Assembly (NCBI GenBank): GCA_000702025.1
Contig: JNKJ01000039.1
Coordinates: forward strand, 1 to 51,769
Source: Blautia schinkii DSM 10518
GTDB taxonomy: Bacteria; Bacillota; Clostridia; Lachnospirales; Lachnospiraceae
DNA length: 51,769 nt
Direction: 5' to 3'
Both the position numbers and the translations under genes were made by a program. Positions 16,371-25,724 of this stretch are shown here, piece after piece. Each line of letters opens with the position of its first letter. Position 1 is the first letter of the stretch. Below the pieces are notes generated by a model. It did no database searches. It was not told the DNA's origin and was given only the letters and a program-made list of their open reading frames with translations.

Positions 16371-17774
16371 TTAGTAAGCGTTCTTGTTAATGAAACCTTT
16401 AAATATTGTCAAAAACAATATTTTAATATCAAATCCTATGGACCAGTTCTCAATGTAGTACAAATCGTACTCAATGCGCTTCCGTATGGAAGTATCGCCC
16501 CGGTATCCATTGACCTGTGCCCAGCCGGTGAGACCTGGACGTACCTGGTGCTTGACCATGTACCTAGGTATCTCTTCCCGAAACTTCTCCACAAAGAAGG
16601 GCCGTTCCGGTCTGGGGCCCACAAGACTCATATTTCCCTTTAGTATATTAAACAACTGCGGCAGCTCATCAATGCTTGTCCGGCGCATGAACCTGCCCAC
16701 TGCGGTCACCCGCGGGTCATTCTTGACCGTCCAGGCTTTTTTCTCCTCGGACTCGGGCTGTACCTCCATGGAACGGAACTTGTACATCCAGAAGTTCTTA
16801 TTATGAAGCCCTACTCTCTCCTGCTTATAGATAAGCGGTCCGGGGGAAGAAAGCTTGATGAGTATACACATCAGCAGCATCAGCGGTGATGAAACAATGA
16901 TGGCGGCAATCGAGCCCACAATATCCATTGCACGTTTCACCATGGCATTAAATGTATTGTTCAAAGGCACATATCGGATGTTGATCACCGGCAGGCCTAA
17001 GATATCTTCGGTATATGGCTTGGTGGGTATAATGTTATTATAGTCCGGGATAAATTTCGTGTGTACTCCTGACTTTTCGCAGAGAGCTACAATCTCCTCC
17101 AGACGGTAATACTCACTTAAGCCCAGTGTAATCGCAATCTCGTCCAGTCTGTTCGTGGGCAGGATTACCATGAGATTAGCAATACGGCCAATCACCTTAA
17201 TGTCCTTATACATCGTACCAGCCGGCACATTGTCATCCAGGATACCACGAATCACATAACCCCACTGTGGATTCTGCTGCACGCGGTCAATATATTCCTC
17301 TGCTGCCCTGCTGTAGCCCACCAGAACCATCTGTCTCTGATTCAGCCCTCTCCTGCACATATCCTGCTGGATGTAAAACACCAGCATGCGCACGCCCCAG
17401 TCCAGCACAATATTCATGGCATAGAACATGAACAATGTAGACCGCGAAATATAAAATTCCTTGATAACGTATAAGATGAACATGGTGACCAGGATACCGA
17501 GTGAATTGGCCTTGATAATGTTGGCCAGCACAAGACGGCGTCCCTGCATCCGCATCTGTCCATATAGGTTAAAAGCCTCATATAAAAGCAAATAGCCCGG
17601 CACAATAAAAAGCAGGGCAAACATATACTGTCCGAAAGACCTCGCCCTTACTGCAGAGTCGGCGAAAGGTCCTACGAAACGTATTGCCCATGCACAGGCA
17701 TAAGTAAATGCAATTATCAAAGCATCTATCAGCATATGGAGACGACTGAAATTTTTTTGGTTATCCTTATACAA
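16371..17774 (-). CDS. Polyprenyl glycosylphosphotransferase (priming sugar transferase)
   Basis: Starts lipid-linked glycan synthesis by moving a sugar-1-phosphate to undecaprenyl phosphate. About 467 aa: four or five N-terminal membrane segments (to ~residue 120), a Rossmann-like central part (MVLVGYSRAAEEYID), one further membrane helix (IVGSIAAIIVSSPLMLL) and the C-terminal catalytic domain with YKQERVG, FRSM, RRTSIDELPQLFN and GPRPERP. The frame has no ATG. I chose the TTG at 17774 because GAGGTGG lies six bases upstream; the upstream TTG at 17789 lacks a well-placed site. The first sugar cannot be told from sequence; galactose or glucose-1-phosphate are common. It is first in a unit with the LCP gene. 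Confidence 0.9.
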   Translation of the reverse strand: MYKDNQKNFSRLHMLIDALIIAFTYACAWAIRFVGPFADSAVRARSFGQYMFALLFIVPGYLLLYEAFNLYGQMRMQGRRLVLANIIKANSLGILVTMFILYVIKEFYISRSTLFMFYAMNIVLDWGVRMLVFYIQQDMCRRGLNQRQMVLVGYSRAAEEYIDRVQQNPQWGYVIRGILDDNVPAGTMYKDIKVIGRIANLMVILPTNRLDEIAITLGLSEYYRLEEIVALCEKSGVHTKFIPDYNNIIPTKPYTEDILGLPVINIRYVPLNNTFNAMVKRAMDIVGSIAAIIVSSPLMLLMCILIKLSSPGPLIYKQERVGLHNKNFWMYKFRSMEVQPESEEKKAWTVKNDPRVTAVGRFMRRTSIDELPQLFNILKGNMSLVGPRPERPFFVEKFREEIPRYMVKHQVRPGLTGWAQVNGYRGDTSIRKRIEYDLYYIENWSIGFDIKILFLTIFKGFINKNAY

Positions 17775-17806
17775 TCTCTGCCACCTCAATCCATTTCATT
17801 GCCTCT

Positions 17807-17835
17807 ATCTTATAATAGATGTAACATAAAAGCAA
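17807..17835 (-). promoter_or_regulatory. Possible promoter of the priming transferase/LCP unit
   Basis: TTGCTT (17835-17830) and TAAGAT (17812-17807) are spaced by 17 bases on the minus strand, in an AT-rich gap after the previous glycosyltransferase gene. Both boxes are imperfect. Confidence 0.35.
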
Positions 17836-17903
17836 TAAAATCTTCTCTATTTATTTATAAATTTTTTGTGAAAACTCAGGTACGAAGCCATTTTTCAGCT
17901 GTA

Positions 17904-18860
17904 TTACACCACAAAGCGTCGGAATATATTTACCCACAGCTCCCACTGTATTTTCACATATTGAGGAATATGGACAAAGGCAAAACGCACCTTTTTTTCT
18001 TTTTTACTGAGCTGAAAACCATTTTTTATGCCGGCTGCATACTCACGTCCCATTCCCTTCATGGCAAAAAATAATATTTTGATGCCAAAACCTGCAAGCA
18101 GGAACGGAAGATTCAGCAAAAGCTGTAAAAGCGGCATGTTCTTGTAAATCATATATACATTATTCCGGGAGGAATAACGTGTTTTAAATTGATTATAACG
18201 TGAGCCGCTTGTCCCGCTGCCCACATGATATACTACTGCCTTAGGCGCGTACCAGTTCTGATAACCGAAGATACGCGCGCGGTAGCCCACATCCAAATCC
18301 TCCAGATACGCAAAATGTTCCTCGTCAAAGTATCCGATCTTATCAAAAATTTTCTTTCTGTAAATAGCCGCGCCTGCACAGGAGGCGAAAATCTTCTCCT
18401 CCTTGTCAAAGGAATGGATATCTTTGCCCTTCCCTCTCGCGTAGGCCCACCCCAGCGCACAGTAGTAATTACCGGCGTCATCGAGCTTATCCCTGTCATG
18501 AAACTGTATCATCTTGGCGCTGCAGGAAAAAGCTTTTTTGTGGCGGTGGATCGCCGCGGTCATTTCCTCCAGGAAATCCGTTTCCACCTCTGTGTCATTG
18601 TTCAAGAGAAGTACGTAAGGAGCACGTGCCATACGGATTCCCTCATTGACAGCTCTGGAAAACCCGAAATTCTCCGGGAGCTCAATGATATGCACCCAGG
18701 AATAATTGGAGGTCACAAAGGCACTGCTGCCGTCTGTTGAGCCATTGTCCACCATGATCACCTCGAAATTTTTGAGGGTCTGGCGCTCCAGACTTGCAAG
18801 CACTCCGTCCAGATAGGCAATGCCGTTATAATTAGGGATTATGACCGATACTTCCTGCAT
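17904..18860 (-). CDS. GT2 family glycosyltransferase
   Basis: A 318-aa GT-A enzyme that starts VSVIIPNYNGIAYLDG and shows the donor/metal motifs VDNGSTDGS and LLLNNDTEV and the acceptor-side LEDLDVGYRARIFGY. This pattern resembles WbbL/rhamnosyltransferase-type GT2 proteins. A C-terminal hydrophobic helix (LLNLPFLLAGFGIKILFFA) suggests membrane association. The frame opens at 18881, but AGGAGG with an AAAAA spacer lies just before the ATG at 18860, which I take as the start. It overlaps the end of the upstream double-GT2 gene by 29 bases, so the two are coupled. Sugar specificity is unknown. Confidence 0.88.
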   Translation of the reverse strand: MQEVSVIIPNYNGIAYLDGVLASLERQTLKNFEVIMVDNGSTDGSSAFVTSNYSWVHIIELPENFGFSRAVNEGIRMARAPYVLLLNNDTEVETDFLEEMTAAIHRHKKAFSCSAKMIQFHDRDKLDDAGNYYCALGWAYARGKGKDIHSFDKEEKIFASCAGAAIYRKKIFDKIGYFDEEHFAYLEDLDVGYRARIFGYQNWYAPKAVVYHVGSGTSGSRYNQFKTRYSSRNNVYMIYKNMPLLQLLLNLPFLLAGFGIKILFFAMKGMGREYAAGIKNGFQLSKKEKKVRFAFVHIPQYVKIQWELWVNIFRRFVV

Positions 18861-20751
18861 TTTTTCCTCCTGATGCCGCATTTTCTGCGGCAGGTTTTTT
18901 CTTTCCCATTCCCGGAAGGGGTTTTAAGGAATAATTCCATTTGGTGAGGGAAAGATTCTTATTGTAGTAGGGATCGCCTTTTTTGAGAATATCAAGCCAA
19001 TGACAGCGCATGTACTCAATTTCTGTCTGGAAGCGGCGCACCTTCCCCTTATCGTCCTCTGCCCCGCGGGTTTTTGATTCGGCGTGGTACAGCTGGGCAT
19101 AGGGATCGTAGACTACCAGATATCCGGCCCTGTTTACCTTAAGGCAAAGGTCCACATCGTTAAATGCAACAGCCAGCTCCTCGGTGAAACCGCCCACCTG
19201 CTCAAAAACAGCCTTCTTCATCATCATGCACGCAGCAGTCACCGCGCTCATGTCCTGAAGCAGGGAGGCCTTGTGCAGATAGCCGGTACGGTTGGCGGGC
19301 ATATCCACAAACATGTGTCCCGCAATGCCGCCCATTCCCACCACACAGCCTGCGTGCTGGATGGTATTATCCGGATAAATAAGCTTCACACCCACAGCCC
19401 CGACCTCCGGACGCTGACACACGCCAAGCATCTCCCGCATCCATTCGGGAGTGATAACGGTAACATCGTTATTCAAGAACAATAAATATTCTCCGTTTGC
19501 ATGTTTCGCACCAAAATTATTGATCGCGGAATAGTTAAACGCCTTCTTCCAGCGCAGCAGACGGATTCTCGAATCTTTGGACAGTTCCTTATAATAGCGG
19601 AAAATTTCCTCGCTGACACTGTTGTTCTCCACAATAATAATCTCGTAATTGTCGTACACTGCGTTCTCACGGATGGAGTCAAGGCAGGCTTTCAGCGAAT
19701 CTTTCTCATCCTTATTGGGAATGATAACGGACACAAGCGGCTGCCCCTGTACAGGGTACTTGACACGGTAAAAGCCCAAGTCCTGCGTATGATTCACTGT
19801 ACCCTTTATTCCGGTACGTTTCAGATGTGCCTCGATCGCGCGCTTTCCCGCGTCAAAAGCATACATCTTGCTGGCAGGATTGTCGGCCGTGGAAGCCTTG
19901 TGCGTGCGCCAATGGTAAAGAATCTCCGGCACATGGGCCACCTTGCGTGCTTCCTCCACGCAGCGGAAAATAAAATCATAATCCTGAGCACCGTCGAATT
20001 CCCTGCGGAAGCCTCCGGTTTTCTCCACTATGGAGCGTCTGACTACGAAAAAATGACAGATATAATTATTGGAACGAAGCAAGTCCAGATTAAAATCAGG
20101 TTTCAAATGCGGCTGAAAATGTTCGCTTAAGTCCGTGGTGACTTTATCTTCATCTGTATATACCACATCAGCCTCAGGCTCGTGCTCAAGCGCCAGGGCG
20201 ATTTCATAGAGCGCATTGGGGGCAAGCAGGTCATCATGGTCTAATAGACCAACAAACTCTCCCTCTGCCATGGAGAACGCTGCGTTCGTATTCTCGGCAA
20301 TCCCGAGATTTTCTTTCAGGTTTTGGAATCGGATGCGCTTGTCCTTCGCGGCGTAAGCTTTCAGAACCTCAGCCATTTCTGCATCCTCAGGGCTTCCGTT
20401 GGCAATGCATAGCTCCCAATTGGTATAAGTCTGCGCCAAAAGGGAATCCAGCATCTGGCATAAAAAAAGCCTGGGCGTTTTGAATGCGGGTACCACCACA
20501 CTAATGAGAGGCGCGTGAGTAAACTTTCTTTTTCTCTGCTTTTCCAGGGTCTCCTCGGTGGGTACATAAGCCTCATACCAGGGACCGTAAGGCACCTCTT
20601 CCGGCTCAAAACGTTCATGCAGGCGTATCCAGAATTCCTTGGGGCCGTAATGCTTAAAATAGCGCAGGCCTTTCTGGATGGTGTAAGGCGACAGTTTTTT
20701 TAACAGTCTGGACCACTGGATTCTGCCGCCGGGAGTATTATCTGTATTCAT
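18832..20751 (-). CDS. Double-domain GT2 glycosyltransferase
   Basis: A 639-aa protein with two complete GT-A modules in series. The first starts ISVVVPAFKTP (about residue 83) with GLLDHDDLL and FDGAQDYDF; the second starts VSVIIPNKDEK (about 345) with LFLNNDVTV and AFNDVDLCL. Double-GT2 enzymes are known to build alternating or repeating linkages in rhamnan and similar wall glycans. The frame opens at 20784, but GAGG lies suitably before the ATG at 20751 and nothing precedes the earlier codon. The C-terminal ~25 residues are Lys/Ala/Gly-rich. It is the first gene of a unit with the GT2 at 17904, and is a shorter relative of the two giants at 28652 and 31166. Confidence 0.9.
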   Translation of the reverse strand: MNTDNTPGGRIQWSRLLKKLSPYTIQKGLRYFKHYGPKEFWIRLHERFEPEEVPYGPWYEAYVPTEETLEKQRKRKFTHAPLISVVVPAFKTPRLFLCQMLDSLLAQTYTNWELCIANGSPEDAEMAEVLKAYAAKDKRIRFQNLKENLGIAENTNAAFSMAEGEFVGLLDHDDLLAPNALYEIALALEHEPEADVVYTDEDKVTTDLSEHFQPHLKPDFNLDLLRSNNYICHFFVVRRSIVEKTGGFRREFDGAQDYDFIFRCVEEARKVAHVPEILYHWRTHKASTADNPASKMYAFDAGKRAIEAHLKRTGIKGTVNHTQDLGFYRVKYPVQGQPLVSVIIPNKDEKDSLKACLDSIRENAVYDNYEIIIVENNSVSEEIFRYYKELSKDSRIRLLRWKKAFNYSAINNFGAKHANGEYLLFLNNDVTVITPEWMREMLGVCQRPEVGAVGVKLIYPDNTIQHAGCVVGMGGIAGHMFVDMPANRTGYLHKASLLQDMSAVTAACMMMKKAVFEQVGGFTEELAVAFNDVDLCLKVNRAGYLVVYDPYAQLYHAESKTRGAEDDKGKVRRFQTEIEYMRCHWLDILKKGDPYYNKNLSLTKWNYSLKPLPGMGKKKPAAENAASGGKNAGSIGHNP

Positions 20752-20829
20752 GTATTTTAACCTCGAATCTCTTGTTCGCGTCATTGACGAAAAAAATCAT
20801 GAATTTATTTTAACATTGTCCTATATTTT

Positions 20830-20859
20830 TTGCAAGAAAGGGAATGAATGTGTTATACT
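20830..20859 (+). promoter_or_regulatory. Promoter of the plus-strand DacF-type gene
   Basis: TTGCAA (20830-20835) is followed after 18 bases by TATACT (20854-20859), which is preceded by TGT, giving an extended -10. It lies about 78 bases before the ATG at 20938. Confidence 0.6.
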
Positions 20860-20937
20860 ATTTGTTGAGCTGAACTTTTTTTTGCAGGATTCAGCCGTCG
20901 ATACTATGAATATTTACCAAAACAGGAGCAAGTATTT

Positions 20938-22224
20938 ATGAAAAAAAGAAGATTTACCGCAGCATTGCTGGCTTTGGGAATTTCTGTCTCGCTGATTTTA
21001 CAGATCCCGGTATCTGCTGCGCAGGAAGATGCCAATACACAGGAAAGCGCCGATGCACAGGCAGCCACAGGAGAAGGCGGCGGTTCGCCCATCTCTACCA
21101 ACAGCATCGCGGGCTGGCCCCAGGGGCCGGAGATCACCTCCACAGCGGCTGTCGTCATGGAGGACTCTACCAATACCGTGCTCTATGGAAAAAATATGGA
21201 TACGCCCCTCTACCCGGCCAGTGCGGTTAAGATTATGACCATCCTGCTCGCGCTGGAGAATTCAAACGCGGAGGACCAGGTCGTGATGACCGCCACCGGA
21301 GTCTCCGGAGTGACGGACGGCGGTGCAAATATTTCCGCCCAGCTCGACGAGAGCTTCAGCATGGAGCAGTGTATGTACGCCATCATGGTGGCCTCGGCCA
21401 ACGATATTGCCCTGCAGGTGGCAGAGCACATCGGCGGTTCTGTGGAGGCCTTTGTTCAGATGATGAATACCCGCGCCCAAGAGCTTGGCTGTACCAACAC
21501 AGTGTTTACCAATCCCACCGGACTTCCGGATGAGAACCAGCATACTACAGCGCATGATATGGCGCTGATCATGAAAGCCGCCATGAGCAACGAGACTTTC
21601 CGCTCAATGGCAAAGACTACCTCTTACACCATTCCCGCGACAAATATGTCAGGCGGTGAGCGTGTGCTTACGAATCGTTTCTCTATGATCGACCCGGCCA
21701 GTGATGCTTACTATGAGGGGTGCCTTGGCGGTAAAGAGGGATTTACCGAGGCTTCCGGCAGCACGCTTGTGTGTGCGGCTGAGAGAAATGGTATGACTCT
21801 TATCAGCGTGGTGCTCCAGGGCGCTTCCGGCCAGACGGACGATGAGGCGATCACCACGCTTGATTATGGATTTAGTAATTTCCAAAAGCTTTCTCTGGGT
21901 GAGGATGACTTCGGCCTGGTGTCTGGCGGCACGGTAATTGTACCTGTGGGGACATCGGAGGACGGGCTTACTGTGGAGGATAATGAGACGGACGGACAGA
22001 TTGAGCGTCAGTATCTTTTCGGCGGCGCGCCGGTGGGAACTGCGGTCCTTGAGAATGTCCAGGAGCAGGATAATACGGTTACGATCAATGGCGAAGCCAA
22101 TATGAAGGCCGCAAAGGATTTCTCTGCTTCCAGGACGAATATGCCTTATTATCTGATTGGCGGAGCGGGGGCTGTGTTGTTTTTGCTTCTGCTCTTTGCG
22201 ATGGTGAAGGTTGTGAAATCTTAA
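20938..22224 (+). CDS. D-alanyl-D-alanine carboxypeptidase (DacF-type) with KEG in place of KTG
   Basis: Trims the terminal D-Ala of peptidoglycan stem peptides outside the membrane. The 428-aa protein has a signal peptide (about 1-28, ending VSAA), a serine peptidase S11 domain and a C-terminal membrane anchor (YYLIGGAGAVLFLLLLFAMV). The catalytic boxes are SAVK (SxxK) and SAND (SxN), but the third box reads GGKEGFT, where KTG or KSG is usual. The glutamate could change substrate or beta-lactam binding. AGGAG lies before the ATG. It has its own promoter and terminator and breaks the run of minus-strand glycan genes. A paralogue with a normal KSG box lies at 38688. Confidence 0.92.
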   Translation: MKKRRFTAALLALGISVSLILQIPVSAAQEDANTQESADAQAATGEGGGSPISTNSIAGWPQGPEITSTAAVVMEDSTNTVLYGKNMDTPLYPASAVKIMTILLALENSNAEDQVVMTATGVSGVTDGGANISAQLDESFSMEQCMYAIMVASANDIALQVAEHIGGSVEAFVQMMNTRAQELGCTNTVFTNPTGLPDENQHTTAHDMALIMKAAMSNETFRSMAKTTSYTIPATNMSGGERVLTNRFSMIDPASDAYYEGCLGGKEGFTEASGSTLVCAAERNGMTLISVVLQGASGQTDDEAITTLDYGFSNFQKLSLGEDDFGLVSGGTVIVPVGTSEDGLTVEDNETDGQIERQYLFGGAPVGTAVLENVQEQDNTVTINGEANMKAAKDFSASRTNMPYYLIGGAGAVLFLLLLFAMVKVVKS

Positions 22225-22240
22225 TATAGTTTTGGTTAGG

Positions 22241-22277
22241 AAAAGCCTTTGGGAAAAGATATCCCAAAGGCTTTTTT
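22241..22277. terminator. Bidirectional intrinsic terminator
   Basis: AAAAGCCTTTGGG (22241-22253) pairs with CCCAAAGGCTTTT (22263-22275), and T-tracts lie on both sides. It serves the carboxypeptidase gene and the convergent minus-strand gene ending at 22301. Confidence 0.9.
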
Positions 22278-22300
22278 GTTGCTTTTGTTTTTTCTATGAG

Positions 22301-24277
22301 TTATTGCCATACTATTTCTGCTTCTTTCCCATAATGGGCCAGGCCGATATAACCTGTGCTGCCTGTCATTCCTGCGTCGTAGCTTTTTTCTTTTATCTGG
22401 AGAATGGCTTGTTCTGCAAGTTTTTTCAGATTCTGGGATTCTTCTTTTGTGTATTTGAACTCCAGCACATAATTGGGTAGGTTGGGTCTTTTGGCATAAA
22501 GGAGGATATCTGCTCTGCCTGTTCCGCTTTCAAGATTACTTCTGACGACGTAGTCCAGGTCAAGGAATGCGCACATGCCAAGCATCATCATATGGTAGCT
22601 GTTCTCGCATTTCAAATCGTGGTATGAGGGAACTTCCATAAGAATCCTCTTGTATTGCTCCGCAAATTCTTCCATTTCTCCGGTTTTAAGGTATCTGAGC
22701 ATTTTTGAAATATGCCCTTCCTGCACTTGCAGATAAAAGGCGGTGAGGCTCCGAAAAGCCTTCTGCACTTCATGGTTGGGAATCTTCACTCTGTAGAAGT
22801 TCTCTCCCAGGTTTTCTTCAATGGTGATCATGCCAGCATTCACCAGCAGACCCCAGAGGGAAGCATCATCCGGCTGCTCGTAATAGGAGGTGGTGAGCTC
22901 CGCTTCGACCTCTGCATTGCCTTGCTCAATCAGCTTTCTGTAGTCGGTTATAAAAGAGCTGCTGCTCTTGGCAAAAGCATCCCGGATAATGCTGTTTTCG
23001 CTGGTGTTTACCCAATAGGGAGCCAGTACCTTCCGTACCGCATAGTGGGTCACTGACCAGGGATTGTAAACATGTCTGCCGCCGAACAGGTATCCGTCAT
23101 ACATGGACTCTACCTCCTTGGACAGCTTAAGCCCATAATATTGCAGAAGGGCCCTTGTCTCATCTTCTGTAAAGCCAAAGTATCTGGAGTATTCCATGTC
23201 TGATACTGTGCATACGATTAAATTGTTAAGGCCTGAGAAAATATTCTCTTTTGCTACCCGTTGGATTCCGGTAAGCATTGCTTTCTCTAAAGCAGGATTT
23301 CCCTTAAGGGAGGAGCTGAACAGTTCTGATAGCACACTTCTTACTTCATCATAGTAGCCTTCTGCATTCGCGGTAATAAAAGGAGTGTCGTATTCGTCTA
23401 TAAGGAGATAGACCCCTTTTCCATAATATTCCTTCAAGGTCTTACACAGTGTAGCAATTGCGCCCATGATACTGATTTTTGCAGCTTCGGAGGGCTGCAG
23501 GGTTTTAAGACTTTCGTAAGTCTCTTTAAATTCTTCTTTTTTATCCTCCGCGAAGCTTTCATCCTTGAGTATAGGCAGATATCTGCAATATTCTTCTTTG
23601 AGGGCATACATGAGCTGATAGAGCATGGCGCGGGGATTGTCTCCTTTTACATGAAGGAAGGACAAAAATATTACCGGATGTGTATTCAACTCTGCCATGG
23701 TTTCTGTTTCTGCAATCTCCAAGCCGTTAAAAATACGGGCGGAATCCTTCGTACAGTCCAGGAATTCAGCCAGCATGGACATATTTAAGCTTTTTCCAAA
23801 GCGTCGGGGACGGGTAAGCAGGGTGACTTCATATTCGGAATCCAGGAACTCCTTTATCATATTGGTCTTGTCCACATAATAGGCATTTTTCTCACGAATC
23901 CTGCGGAAATCCTGGACACCCATAGCAAGCTTCTGCCCAGAAGTCTGCCTGTGTGTGCCATATATGTATTCCTTTTCAACCGTGCTGTCCGTACTGTACG
24001 GGCTGTACGGGCTTGTTCTATCCGCCACATAATATGCCGGCTTCTCAGCCAGCATCGTCCCACTCAAGGGCATGGAATACCTTCCGAACAACTCATCCAG
24101 TGAACAATCCAGGACTTCACTGATTCTCTCCAGCATTTCCAAATCCGGTTCTCTTGTTCCGGTCTCATAGGCGGCATAAACCGCCACCGGAACCTTTAGC
24201 TTCTGTGATATCTGCTCCTGAGTGTAATTGTTTCTTTTTCTTATCCGGGCGAGGTGTTCATGGAATTTTGACTTCAC
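22301..24277 (-). CDS. HTH - AAA-ATPase-like - PD-(D/E)XK nuclease-like fusion protein
   Basis: A 658-aa protein with three parts. Residues 1-66 are an XRE-type helix-turn-helix (NNYTQEQISQKLKVPVAVYA). After a Ser/Tyr-rich linker (67-115) comes the AAA-ATPase-like domain common in Bacteroidetes and Firmicutes (FRRIREKNAYYVDKT, Walker A RPRRFGKS at 156-163, LLIDEYDTP as Walker B). The C-terminus carries a PD-(D/E)XK-like module (GRADILLY...VLEFKY). ATPase plus nuclease-like pairs are a known widespread family of unproven role; the fused HTH is not usual for it. The start is GTG, with an upstream in-frame stop excluding earlier starts. It belongs to the accessory patch at 22.3-26.9 kb. Confidence 0.85.
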   Translation of the reverse strand: MKSKFHEHLARIRKRNNYTQEQISQKLKVPVAVYAAYETGTREPDLEMLERISEVLDCSLDELFGRYSMPLSGTMLAEKPAYYVADRTSPYSPYSTDSTVEKEYIYGTHRQTSGQKLAMGVQDFRRIREKNAYYVDKTNMIKEFLDSEYEVTLLTRPRRFGKSLNMSMLAEFLDCTKDSARIFNGLEIAETETMAELNTHPVIFLSFLHVKGDNPRAMLYQLMYALKEEYCRYLPILKDESFAEDKKEEFKETYESLKTLQPSEAAKISIMGAIATLCKTLKEYYGKGVYLLIDEYDTPFITANAEGYYDEVRSVLSELFSSSLKGNPALEKAMLTGIQRVAKENIFSGLNNLIVCTVSDMEYSRYFGFTEDETRALLQYYGLKLSKEVESMYDGYLFGGRHVYNPWSVTHYAVRKVLAPYWVNTSENSIIRDAFAKSSSSFITDYRKLIEQGNAEVEAELTTSYYEQPDDASLWGLLVNAGMITIEENLGENFYRVKIPNHEVQKAFRSLTAFYLQVQEGHISKMLRYLKTGEMEEFAEQYKRILMEVPSYHDLKCENSYHMMMLGMCAFLDLDYVVRSNLESGTGRADILLYAKRPNLPNYVLEFKYTKEESQNLKKLAEQAILQIKEKSYDAGMTGSTGYIGLAHYGKEAEIVWQ

Positions 24278-24460
24278 GGAGCATCACATCCTTTCTGATA
24301 CCCATTATAGCACAAAACGTTCTTATTCTCAACTATTATGAACAGGTTATTCTCATAGAATAAGTAACTGGAAACCATAAAATAGTTTTTGTTAAAATTG
24401 TATATCAATACTATTTTAACTATATTACCATTTATATCGAAAACAAGAATCGAAAATCAA

Positions 24461-24489
24461 TTGACTTTTCGGTATACAAGAAATACAAT
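24461..24489 (+). promoter_or_regulatory. Sigma-A promoter of the AAA_14/DUF4143 gene
   Basis: TTGACT (24461-24466) and TACAAT (24484-24489) are separated by exactly 17 bases, 36 bases before the ATG at 24525. The region 24278-24524 is otherwise AT-rich and gene-free. Confidence 0.65.
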
Positions 24490-24524
24490 CAAGATATACT
24501 AAAAAGACAGGGAGGTGTTTCAAT

Positions 24525-25724
24525 ATGATTAAGCGAGAGCTTTATATGGCAAAAATAAGACCTTTCATCAACAAAGATATTATAAAAGTGTTGACAGGAA
24601 TACGCCGGTGCGGAAAATCTGTTTTGATGCAGCTGATTCAGAAAGAACTAGTCGAAAACGGAGTAGACCAAAATCAGATGTTTCCAATAAACTTTGAGAC
24701 AAAAGCGGTGGATTATGTTCAAAATATAGACACTGCATATCAGGCTATTCGTGATTTTGCAGAGAAACATCCTGGAAAAATATATCTCTTTTTAGATGAG
24801 ATACAGGAACTTCCCAGATGGGAGACTCTTGTTAATTCCTGCATGATAGATTTTGATACAGATATTTATATTACAGGTTCTAATGCAAAGATGTTATCCG
24901 GTGAACTGGCCACCTACTTGGGAGGCCGTTATGTCGAATTTAAAATATATCCATTTTCATATGAAGAAGTGAGCAGGATGCTTCCGGATAAAACACCTCA
25001 GGAAATATTTCAGATATATTTGTTAAGAGGCGGTATGCCATTCCTTTATCAATTTCCTATGGATGATATCAGCAGTAGACAATATCTGGATGACATATAT
25101 GCTTCCATTATTTTAAAAGATATTGCGCAGAGATATAAAGTTCGTGATGTGGAACAGTTAAAAAGAGTTATCCTATATATGATTGCTAATACAGGAAATA
25201 CCTTTTCCGCATCAAGTATTTCAAAGTACCTGAAACGCGAGAACAGGAATATGTCAACAGAAACTCTTTATAATTATATCGACTATTGCAGGTCTGCCTG
25301 TCTGCTGCATTTGGTTGCAAGAGAAGATGTGATTGGCAAAAAATTATTAAGATTCCAGGAGAAAATATATCTTACAGACCATGGAATCCGAGAGGCAATC
25401 TATGGCAACAATATGCGCGACATTAATCAGATTTTGGAAAACATCGTATATATGGAACTGCTCAGACGGGGGTATAGCGTTACGGTAGGTAAAGCAAGTA
25501 GTTCGGAGATTGATTTCGTTGCAGCACAGGCCGCTGAAAAAATATATGTACAGGTCAGCTATCTTCTGGCAAGCGAAGAGACCATAGAGCGGGAATTTAA
25601 AGTTCTGGAAAGAATCCCGGATAATTATCCCAAGTATGTAGTCACCATGGATGAAATCCAAAGAGGGCGTAATGGGATTAAGCATCTGAATATCAGGGAC
25701 TTTCTTTTGCTTGAAAAATATTAG
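24525..25724 (+). CDS. ATP-binding protein, AAA_14 plus DUF4143
   Basis: A 399-aa protein of the widespread AAA_14/DUF4143 family. Walker A is GIRRCGKSVLM (about residues 26-36) and Walker B is LFLDEIQELPRWE. A sensor-like ITGSNAKMLSGE is followed by the family's YLGGRYVEFKIYPFSYEE. A winged-helix-like middle (SISKYLKRENRNMSTETLYNYI) precedes a C-terminal DUF4143 region with a PD-(D/E)XK-like strand (SSEIDFVAAQ...IYVQVSY). The role of the family is unproven. It has its own promoter and a GGAGGTG ribosome binding site, and its codons are clearly AT-richer than the glycan genes, consistent with acquisition. Confidence 0.88.
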   Translation: MIKRELYMAKIRPFINKDIIKVLTGIRRCGKSVLMQLIQKELVENGVDQNQMFPINFETKAVDYVQNIDTAYQAIRDFAEKHPGKIYLFLDEIQELPRWETLVNSCMIDFDTDIYITGSNAKMLSGELATYLGGRYVEFKIYPFSYEEVSRMLPDKTPQEIFQIYLLRGGMPFLYQFPMDDISSRQYLDDIYASIILKDIAQRYKVRDVEQLKRVILYMIANTGNTFSASSISKYLKRENRNMSTETLYNYIDYCRSACLLHLVAREDVIGKKLLRFQEKIYLTDHGIREAIYGNNMRDINQILENIVYMELLRRGYSVTVGKASSSEIDFVAAQAAEKIYVQVSYLLASEETIEREFKVLERIPDNYPKYVVTMDEIQRGRNGIKHLNIRDFLLLEKY

